NCBI GenBank assembly: GCA_041624375.1
Contig: JBFJVD010000055.1
Span: 1-13,471 of the forward strand
DNA length: 13,471 bases
Reading direction: 5' to 3'
Source: JBFJVD01 sp041624375
Lineage (GTDB): Bacteria; Chloroflexota; Anaerolineae; Anaerolineales; E44-bin32
The position numbers were made by a program, and so were the translations under genes. This document shows, piece by piece, positions 1 to 6,137 of the stretch. Under the pieces are notes generated by a model, which worked only from the letters and a program-made list of their open reading frames with translations, was not told where the DNA came from and made no database searches. Within the stretch, counting starts at the first letter, position 1. Every line of letters starts with the position of its first letter.

Positions 1-1873
1 GGAAGGGAATCAGCGCCGCGCTCACACCCACAACCTGCTGGGGAGCCACATCCATGAAGTCGATCCGATGGGGCTCGGTGAACTGAAACTCGCCATGCCG
101 CCGCGACGACGCCCGCGAGCGGATGAATTCCTTGCGCTCATTGAGCGGCGCGTTCGCCTGAGCGATCAGATAGCGGTCTTCTTCGTCCGCCGAGAGGTAC
201 TCGACCTTGTCGGAGACAAACGGCACAATCGGGACCGGTTCGCCCAGTTTCGCGAGCTTCTTGGCGAGCGCCTCGGTGATCTCCTCACCGTCCTTGGCAA
301 TGACCTTGCCGTTCTGTGAATCTTCGATGTCGCCGCGCACCCGTCGACCAACCAGGCCTTTGTCCTTCGGGCCAAGCGAGCTGACGACGCGACGGTAAGG
401 GGTTTCGATAAAACCGAAGCGGTTCACCTTGGCAAAGGAGGCCAGGCGACCGATCAGTCCGATGTTGGGCCCTTCCGGAGTCTCGATCGGGCAGACGCGG
501 CCGTAGTGTGAATAGTGGACATCGCGGACGTCGAAACCCGCCCGCTCACGGCGCAGGCCTCCGGGCCCCAGGGCAGACACCGTCCGCTTGTGCCGCAGCT
601 CGGCCAGCGGATTGGTCTGCTCCATGAACTGAGACAGCTGGCTCGACCCAAAGAACTCGCGGATGGCGGCCACCACAGGCCGGATATTGACCAGCGACAC
701 CGGGGAAAGCTGATCCTGGTCGCGGATCGACATGCGCTCCAGAATGACGCGCTCCATCCGGCGCAGCCCGACCCGCAGCTTGGCCTGAATGAGCTCGCCC
801 ACCGTCTTCACCCGTCGGTTGCCGAGGTGGTCGATGTCGTCAGGATCCTCCGCGCCGTTGTTGATGAGAATCAGCCGCTCCACCAGGCGCACGATATCCC
901 ACTTGGTGACCCTACGGTGCTCCAGCGGCACGATCTTGCCCAGGTCGAGCTTCTGATTGAGCTTGTAGCGACCGACGCGCTCAAGGTCATAGCGGCGTGG
1001 ATCAAACAGCTGATCGCGCAGGTATTCGCGTGCATTGTCAAGTGTCGGAGGATCGCCAGGCCGCATGCGGCGATAGAATTCGATCAGTGCTTCTTCGGCG
1101 ACCGTGCGTCCTTCCGGGATCTCCCAGGTCGGCTCCTGATCGATCGTGGTCTGAATAAAGGGATGGTCTTCGTTGTTGTCGGCCTCCGCAAAGCGCGCCA
1201 GCAATTCCTCGTCGGACCCGTCCTTGAGCGCGGGACGCTCAAGGCCGTCATCCACAGCGGCGAGCGCGCGCAGCAGGATGGTGACCGGGATGGTGCGCTT
1301 GCGGTTGAACTTGAGCGTCAGATAGTCGCTCTTGCGAGTCTCGAACTCCATCCAGGCGCCGCGATCCGGGATGAGCTTGGCGGCCGCCAGGCGCCGACCC
1401 GTTGCCCGATCTTCGGGCGCCTCGAAGTAGACGCCGGGGGATCGAATCAGCTGCGACACCACCACCCGCTCCGTGCCGTTAATAATGAAGGTCCCTTTCT
1501 CGGTCATAATCGGAAAATCGCCGAGAAAGATGTCTTGTTTGATCGGCTCGGGGACGTCGGCCCCAGCGAGAAGGACGGAGACATGGAGCGGGGCGGAATA
1601 GGTCATGTCCCGCTCGACGCACTCGTCGATGTCGTGCTTCGGCTCATCGAACCAGTACTTCAGCGAGAATTCCTTGGCTTCGGAGGTGTTGCCAGGGAAG
1701 AAGAGCTTCATCCCGCCGTTGTAGGATTCAATGGGCGAGATTTCGTCGAACAGCTCGGCGATGCCCTCAGCCTGCAACCAGTCGAAGGATTCGAGCTGAA
1801 CCTCGATCAAGCGAGGGAGGTCAAATGCCTTCGGAATCCGCGAGTACCTTTTCAGGGCAACGTTCGATGCCAT
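1..1873 (-). CDS. rpoB: DNA-directed RNA polymerase subunit beta, N-terminal half (cut by window edge)
   Basis: Beta subunit of RNA polymerase, forming one side of the DNA/RNA channel and the rifampicin pocket. About 624 residues are visible; the rest lies beyond base 1. The start is ATG at 1873-1871, with GAGGAG at 1886-1881 seven bases upstream; the protein begins MASNVALKRYSRIPKAF. Diagnostic stretches are FLGDFPIMTEKGTFIINGTE, VVSQLIRSPGVYFE, the rifampicin-region motif SSQLSQFMEQTNPLAEL (residues 410-426), and RVCPIETPEGPNIGLI. The rifampicin region sits about 98 residues earlier than in E. coli, so the large proteobacterial insertion in the N-terminal part is missing, as in other compact beta subunits. 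Glu418 and Thr431 replace E. coli Asp516 and Arg529; His526 and Ser531 equivalents are kept. No rplL-like gene lies upstream: the gene has its own promoter and leader. rpoC would be expected further left but is not visible. Confidence 0.98.
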   Translation of the reverse strand, partial: MASNVALKRYSRIPKAFDLPRLIEVQLESFDWLQAEGIAELFDEISPIESYNGGMKLFFPGNTSEAKEFSLKYWFDEPKHDIDECVERDMTYSAPLHVSVLLAGADVPEPIKQDIFLGDFPIMTEKGTFIINGTERVVVSQLIRSPGVYFEAPEDRATGRRLAAAKLIPDRGAWMEFETRKSDYLTLKFNRKRTIPVTILLRALAAVDDGLERPALKDGSDEELLARFAEADNNEDHPFIQTTIDQEPTWEIPEGRTVAEEALIEFYRRMRPGDPPTLDNAREYLRDQLFDPRRYDLERVGRYKLNQKLDLGKIVPLEHRRVTKWDIVRLVERLILINNGAEDPDDIDHLGNRRVKTVGELIQAKLRVGLRRMERVILERMSIRDQDQLSPVSLVNIRPVVAAIREFFGSSQLSQFMEQTNPLAELRHKRTVSALGPGGLRRERAGFDVRDVHYSHYGRVCPIETPEGPNIGLIGRLASFAKVNRFGFIETPYRRVVSSLGPKDKGLVGRRVRGDIEDSQNGKVIAKDGEEITEALAKKLAKLGEPVPIVPFVSDKVEYLSADEEDRYLIAQANAPLNERKEFIRSRASSRRHGEFQFTEPHRIDFMDVAPQQVVGVSAALIPF

Positions 1874-2059
1874 ACAACCACTCCTCAGTTCGCGGGTCGA
1901 CCGGTGGGTTTGATCCGAAGCGGATTAAGCACATAATACGCGCTGAACAGCCGGCATGGCACCGCCGGATTGGCCAGCGCGTGTGTTGGCGTACTGCCCA
2001 CCCTCGGTTTTTCTCTCCCCAGAGACGTACCAAGAACCGAATGCACTAGGGATTTGCGA
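1874..2059 (-). other. Long structured 5' leader of rpoB
   Basis: If transcription starts just after the -10 box at 2071-2066, the rpoB mRNA has an untranslated leader of about 185 nt with no convincing gene in it. It can fold into several hairpins. One is an 8-bp outer stem, 1938-1945 with 1975-1982 (ACGCGCTG/CAGCGCGT), enclosing a 5-bp stem at 1951-1955 with 1964-1968. A second is a short hairpin at 1913-1925 (ATCCG/CGGAT) about 40 nt before the start codon. Near the 5' end, complementary hexamers TCGGTT and AACCGA enclose a TCTC/GAGA stem. None is followed by a T-tract, so none looks like an intrinsic terminator. The role is unknown; control of rpoB translation or a processed leader are guesses. 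Confidence 0.45.
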
Positions 2060-2065
2060 AACTAG

Positions 2066-2094
2066 AGAATAACACGAAATCACCTTTCTGTCAA
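2066..2094 (-). promoter_or_regulatory. Sigma-70-type promoter for rpoB
   Basis: Read on the minus strand: a perfect TTGACA (2094-2089), a 17-nt spacer and TATTCT (2071-2066, 4 of 6 consensus). It points at rpoB, whose ATG is about 190 nt downstream. An 8-bp inverted repeat (2101-2108 with 2134-2141, ATCGGCCC/GGGCCGAT) lies just upstream of the -35 box and might be an operator. A weaker TATTAT at 1938-1933 could be a second promoter inside the leader. Confidence 0.6.
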
Positions 2095-2224
2095 AGCTCA
2101 ATCGGCCCGCCAACGCCCGTCTGCCACCCCTCGGGGCCGATCTTCTGACCATCGGAACAGCGGGTATGAGCCTGGAACGCCGATCCATAGCCGGCTCAGC
2201 AGGTCATCCAGCCATCCGGTGCAC

Positions 2225-2253
2225 TTGAACCTGGAGAACTTCCGGGGTAGCAT
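2225..2253 (+). promoter_or_regulatory. Possible promoter for the GNAT gene at 2287
   Basis: TTGAAC (2225-2230), a 17-nt spacer, then TAGCAT (2248-2253); each box matches 4 of 6 consensus bases. The implied start near 2260 would leave about 27 nt before the start codon, enough for the ribosome-binding site at 2276. Weak support. The rest of 1874-2286 contains only the rpoB leader and promoter and no gene I can support. Confidence 0.3.
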
Positions 2254-2275
2254 CGCGCCGAATCCTGAAGAAGCC

Positions 2276-2280
2276 GGAGG
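2276..2280 (+). promoter_or_regulatory. Ribosome-binding site that fixes a TTG start
   Basis: GGAGG lies six bases before TTG at 2287. There is no in-frame ATG near it, and the next in-frame Met (residue 47) is well inside the conserved GNAT fold. This supports TTG as the real start. Confidence 0.6.
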
Positions 2281-2286
2281 CGGCCG

Positions 2287-2829
2287 TTGACCGAGACCCA
2301 TCCCCCCAACATCGCGGAGACGATCACCCTTGAAGGCGGCGCCGTCGTCCTGCGCGCCATCAAGCCGGAGGACGCGCCCCGCCTCCAGGCCCTTCACGAC
2401 CGCCTGTCGGCACACAGCATCTACATGCGATTCCATGAGCAGCGAACAGAACTCCCCGATGAAGATGCCCTGCGGTTGGCGACCGTGGACTACCAGACAC
2501 AGATGGCCCTGGTCGCAGCCGATGGCGAGGACCCAGAGCGGATCGTCGCCGTCGCGCGCTATGCGATCGACGCCAAGGATGAGCTGCGCGCAGCCGATGT
2601 CGCCGTGGTGGTGGAAGACGCCTACCAGGGACGCGGTCTTGGCACGAAAATGGTCCGGCGACTGGCAGAGTACGCCATGAAGCAGGGCGTGCGGGCCTTC
2701 CGCGCCACGGTCCGCCACGACAATTACCCCATCCTGAATTTCATCCGGCGAACCGGCCTGCCCACCGAGAAGACGCTGGATAGCGGCGTTTGGGATATCA
2801 TCGTCCGCCTGCCCGAGACCTCTGAATAG
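2287..2829 (+). CDS. GNAT-family N-acetyltransferase, related to the C-terminal domain of Pat-type protein acetyltransferases
   Basis: A 180-residue single-domain GNAT enzyme, predicted to transfer an acetyl group from acetyl-CoA to an amine. The N-terminal strand VVLRAIKPEDAPRLQALHDRL (residues 20-40) and YMRFHEQ resemble the GNAT domain that follows the acyl-CoA-synthetase-like part of PatZ-type lysine acetyltransferases. The acetyl-CoA pyrophosphate loop is QGRGLG (114-119), followed by the expected helix TKMVRRLAEYAMKQG. The terminal part has HDNYPILNFIRRTGL, the usual GNAT 'N..i.ly...GF' position. The start is TTG with a good GGAGG. The gene is divergent from rpoB and convergent with the MgtC gene, with 8 bp between their stop codons. 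The substrate cannot be read from sequence: protein lysine is plausible from the resemblance, small amines are equally possible. No cyclic-nucleotide or other regulatory domain is attached. Confidence 0.85.
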   Translation: MTETHPPNIAETITLEGGAVVLRAIKPEDAPRLQALHDRLSAHSIYMRFHEQRTELPDEDALRLATVDYQTQMALVAADGEDPERIVAVARYAIDAKDELRAADVAVVVEDAYQGRGLGTKMVRRLAEYAMKQGVRAFRATVRHDNYPILNFIRRTGLPTEKTLDSGVWDIIVRLPETSE

Positions 2830-2831
2830 CT

Positions 2832-2852
2832 GCTGCGCTAGCGAAGCGTAGC
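2832..2852. terminator. Possible hairpin between convergent genes
   Basis: GCTGCGCT (2832-2839) can pair with AGCGTAGC (2845-2852), eight pairs including one G-U, with a five-base loop. It spans the stop codon of the minus-strand MgtC gene, just after the stop of the plus-strand GNAT. There is no T-tract on either side, so it is weak as an intrinsic terminator. Confidence 0.25.
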
Positions 2853-4124
2853 GATCACCACCCAGCTGACACCCACCCCAACCGCGCTCAGGGTCCCAAA
2901 CGCCAATGCAATCTCGCGTCGCAGCAGGCTTGCGCCCAGCGAGAAGCTGACCAAGCCCTTCAGCACCGTGTTGGTGAGAATGGCCAGGACGATGCTCACC
3001 GCCGCCGCCTGCGTCGTGATCTGGCCATTTTCCGCCAGGCGGCCGGCGCTCAGGGTAATCGAATCGACTCCGGTGACACCACTCAGTGCCCCTGCGATGA
3101 AGAGCCCGGTCGATCCGAAGAGCTCACTTGCCAGCCGGGTCGCCACCAGCACCGCAGTAAACACGAACGCGAAGGTGATCGCGGCGGAGATGCGCAGCGG
3201 GTTGTCAAGAGATACCGTCGGCCCCTTCGACCCGGCCTCAACTTGCGATCTCCGGTAGACTGCGTACGCCAGACCAAGCGTCACAAGCAACAAAATGCCA
3301 AGCGGGAGCGCCAGAAACCTCAACAGGGGAGGGTGAACCACCGCGGACAGCAGCATGACCCGAGGGTACATCACGCTGGTCGCGAGCAAAATCGCCCAAG
3401 CAAGCAGCTGCGAGAGCACCGGGTTTGTCTGGCTTTGGGCTGCGAGCGTCAACGACGTGGCAGTGCTGCTTACGATGCCGCCGAGAAGCCCTATCGCGCC
3501 CGTGCCCCTCCCTGCCCCGAGAGTCTTCATGAAGACATAACCGACAAAGCCAATGCCGGACACCAAGACGACCAGAAGCCAGATGTCAAACGGGTTGAAC
3601 ACGTCGAATGGATCGAGCGTGCGATTTGGCAAGATCGGGAGCACCACAGCTGCGATGAGGGCAAACTCCATCGTAGCCCGCAGATCCTCGGCGCTCATCC
3701 GTCGGGCGAGTTCATGAAGCCGGGGCTTCAAACTGAGGAGCAGCGCCGTGATCACACCCAGGGCGCCGGCCAGTTCCGCCGAGCCCCAGATGACCAGTGC
3801 TCCAAAAAGCGCTGTCAGCAGCGCAGCGATCTCCGTAGTTAACCCCTCATCGCGGCCGCGGTAGACGGTTACCAGATGATTGCCAGTCACCAAGAGGACC
3901 AGACCGCCATATGCCGCCAGAAAGATGAGGACACCCTGTGATTGGGTCAGGAAAGCCGTCAATGCCCCGAAGAGTGCGATGAGGGCGAATGTCCGGATCC
4001 CAGCAAAACTGACCGTCTCCGTCCGCTGCTGCACGAATTCTCGCTCGAGTCCGATGAGCGCCCCGATCGAAACTGCAGCTGCAAAGCGCCACCAGGGCTC
4101 AAGCAGCGACAACAGGTCGTTCAT
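2838..4124 (-). CDS. MgtC/SapB-family membrane protein with DUF4010 domain
   Basis: A polytopic inner-membrane protein of 428 residues. The N-terminal part is MgtC/SapB-like: RFAAAVSIGALIGLEREF (13-30) and AGIRTFALIALFGALTA match the family's 'GALIGLERE' and 'AGLRT' blocks. The second half, about residues 190-425, is DUF4010-like, with GLLGGIVSSTATSLTLAAQS and the later GLFIAGALSGVTGVDSITLS. Hydrophobic segments run through most of the chain, roughly ten or more membrane spans. MgtC proteins are linked to magnesium homeostasis and growth at low magnesium in pathogens; the role of the two-domain form is not established. The start is ATG with GAGGTG five bases upstream. It lies 68 bp downstream of the cation:proton antiporter gene on the same strand, so co-transcription in an ion-homeostasis unit is plausible. 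It is not a CorA- or MgtE-type channel. Confidence 0.88.
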   Translation of the reverse strand: MNDLLSLLEPWWRFAAAVSIGALIGLEREFVQQRTETVSFAGIRTFALIALFGALTAFLTQSQGVLIFLAAYGGLVLLVTGNHLVTVYRGRDEGLTTEIAALLTALFGALVIWGSAELAGALGVITALLLSLKPRLHELARRMSAEDLRATMEFALIAAVVLPILPNRTLDPFDVFNPFDIWLLVVLVSGIGFVGYVFMKTLGAGRGTGAIGLLGGIVSSTATSLTLAAQSQTNPVLSQLLAWAILLATSVMYPRVMLLSAVVHPPLLRFLALPLGILLLVTLGLAYAVYRRSQVEAGSKGPTVSLDNPLRISAAITFAFVFTAVLVATRLASELFGSTGLFIAGALSGVTGVDSITLSAGRLAENGQITTQAAAVSIVLAILTNTVLKGLVSFSLGASLLRREIALAFGTLSAVGVGVSWVVIATLR

Positions 4125-4192
4125 CGAGCCACCTCAGATGAGAACAGAATGTCCTGGAGACACAAAGCGCAAAGATGGCCGGAACTCAAACC

Positions 4193-6064
4193 TCAACCCT
4201 CCAGCAGGCTGACGGCGCGATCAACCGACTCGGGGCTGCCGACCAGCGCCAGTCGATCCCCGATCCGCAGCACTGTCTCACCTTGGGGAACCATCACCTG
4301 TCCATCGCGCTGAATGGAGAGGATGAGCGCGTCGCCGGGGAGTCGCAGATCGCGCACCGGTAGTGCGGCAACCGAGCCGTTGCCGAGCACAGTTTCACCG
4401 ACTTCGACATCCTCCGCCTCGTGTATCAGGACATCGAAGGCCGTGGGGAAACGCAGCGCTCCCTCCAGGGCGACGGCCGTCGCAAGAGTCGGCTGAACCG
4501 TTTTCACGCCCTGCTGCTGCAAAGCCCTCACCTGATCCAGGTCATGCACGTGAGCCACAACAGTGGGAATCTGAAACTGATTGCGTGCCAGCATCGCCAC
4601 CCGGCCGACCACTTCGGCCTCCTCAAGCAGGACGACCAGCGATTCGGCGCGGGTTGCGCCGGCTCGAGCCAGAATCCTCTCGGAGTCCGGCGGACCGACA
4701 ACAACCGTCACACCCGTCCGCCGCAGGTCTTCCACCCGGCGCTTGTCCTGACCGATCACGATGAATGGATCGTCGCTGGCCTGCAGCCGGCGGATGAGCA
4801 GCTCGGCGATTTGTCCGGTGCCCACCACGATGATGCCCTCGCGCCTCTCGCGATGGACTTCAGGCAAGAGACGGTTGAAGAGCACGGGCGCAGTCAAGAC
4901 TGTGAGGATGGCGACCAGGATGATGGCTGCATTGATCGCTTCATCAATCACCCCAAGGTCGAGGGCGATCGCGGATGCGGCGATGATCAGGGAGAGACGG
5001 GCAGAGAGCAGCAGCCCGGCTGCCAGGCTCTCGCGCAGACTCACGGCCAGCCGCAGTATCAGGCTGGGCAGAATCTTAACCAGCATCGCAAGACCCAGCA
5101 AGAGCGGAATGAGAAGCAGTCCTTCCGGTGAGTCGATGATTGCTTGTAGATTGAACTCCACCCCAACGACGATGAAGAAGATGGGGACGAAGAAACCGTA
5201 GCCGATGGCGTCGAGCTTCTCGCGCAAGCGCGATTCCTCGGGTCCTCCCAGCAGGCTGACCACCGCGCCGGCCAAGAAAGCGCCCAGGATGATCTCGACC
5301 CCCAACGCTTGCGCCAGGACGACCCAAGCCACCATGAACGCGAACACACCACGCACCCGAAGCTGCGATGTCGCGTGTGCGAGCTCCTCCATCATGCGCT
5401 TGAGCCATGGCGCCCGACCAGCGAATTGGCCCAGCTGGGCTGCCCCCGCAAACGCGGCTGCGAGGACCAGAACCAGCAGCAGATCGAGCGTCAGGCCGCC
5501 GCTCAGCGCGGCAATCGCCACGGAAAGTAGGAGCAAGGTGGCAAAGTCGGCGATCGTTGCTGACACCAGCACCAACTGGCCGTAATGCTTGGTCTGGAGC
5601 CGTTTCTCGCGGAGCACCGGGACTACGACTCCGACAGACGTCGTGCTCAGGATCAGGGCCATGAAGAACGGGTTGTCGATCAATCCGATCTGTCGCAGGC
5701 CGAGCGAGCCCAGAAGCGCCAGCCCAACGGTCCCTCCAAAGACCAGCAATCCCAGGGTCAGAGGAGAACGCAGCCGGCTGCGCCCCTCCCTCCCGCTGGA
5801 GGAAAAGCTCAGGAGGCTGAAATCGATTTCGAGTCCAGAGAGGAACATCAGGAAGCTGAAGCCGAATTCGGCCAGGAAATCTTCAATCGCAGAGGGCTGG
5901 ACCAGGTCGAGCCCGCTCCGTCCGATCACCACGCCGGCCATGATCTCGAGCACCACGATGGGAATCGCGATCCTTCGGATGCGGCTGCTGATCACCGGTG
6001 CAATGAACGCCAGCCCGGTGATCAGGAGAAGCGAATAGAACGTACCGTTGTGTTCAGGTTCCAC
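4193..6064 (-). CDS. Kef-type (CPA2) monovalent cation:proton antiporter with RCK (TrkA-N/TrkA-C) domain
   Basis: A membrane exchanger of 623 residues, predicted to swap Na+ or K+ for H+ across the cytoplasmic membrane under nucleotide control. The membrane part (about 1-400) has CPA2 landmarks: FLSGLEIDF (74-82), the acidic residue in SATIADFATLL (Asp173) expected in the ion-binding helix, GAFLAGAVVSLLGG, and PIFFIVVGVEFNL. A cytoplasmic TrkA-N Rossmann domain (about 410-535) opens with IIVVGTGQIAELL, and a TrkA-C domain (about 544-621) ends the chain. Kef glutathione gating cannot be judged, and no kefF/kefG-like partner lies beside it. The Rossmann loop is unusual: GTGQIA, then VIGQD where RCK domains usually have an Asp at the end of strand 2. 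The start is GTG at 6064 with a weak GGGGCG upstream; no nearby in-frame alternative is better. It lies 73 bp after the transglycosylase gene and 68 bp before the MgtC gene. Confidence 0.9.
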   Translation of the reverse strand: MEPEHNGTFYSLLLITGLAFIAPVISSRIRRIAIPIVVLEIMAGVVIGRSGLDLVQPSAIEDFLAEFGFSFLMFLSGLEIDFSLLSFSSSGREGRSRLRSPLTLGLLVFGGTVGLALLGSLGLRQIGLIDNPFFMALILSTTSVGVVVPVLREKRLQTKHYGQLVLVSATIADFATLLLLSVAIAALSGGLTLDLLLVLVLAAAFAGAAQLGQFAGRAPWLKRMMEELAHATSQLRVRGVFAFMVAWVVLAQALGVEIILGAFLAGAVVSLLGGPEESRLREKLDAIGYGFFVPIFFIVVGVEFNLQAIIDSPEGLLLIPLLLGLAMLVKILPSLILRLAVSLRESLAAGLLLSARLSLIIAASAIALDLGVIDEAINAAIILVAILTVLTAPVLFNRLLPEVHRERREGIIVVGTGQIAELLIRRLQASDDPFIVIGQDKRRVEDLRRTGVTVVVGPPDSERILARAGATRAESLVVLLEEAEVVGRVAMLARNQFQIPTVVAHVHDLDQVRALQQQGVKTVQPTLATAVALEGALRFPTAFDVLIHEAEDVEVGETVLGNGSVAALPVRDLRLPGDALILSIQRDGQVMVPQGETVLRIGDRLALVGSPESVDRAVSLLEG

Positions 6065-6137
6065 GTCGCCCCAAGCAAGTCCGTGAACGAAACCGGCCTA
6101 GTTTAGCGCACATTCGAATTTGCCGTGCGTTCGACGG

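Noticed and set aside
515..1936. A 473-codon open frame on the plus strand opposite rpoB
   Set aside because: It is antisense to a gene with unmistakable RpoB motifs in the minus frame. The translation has no recognisable fold, and long antisense frames are common in GC-rich genes.
2098..2718. A 206-codon minus-strand frame over the GNAT gene and its upstream region
   Set aside because: It runs through a gene with clear GNAT motifs and a good ribosome-binding site on the other strand; no motif of its own.
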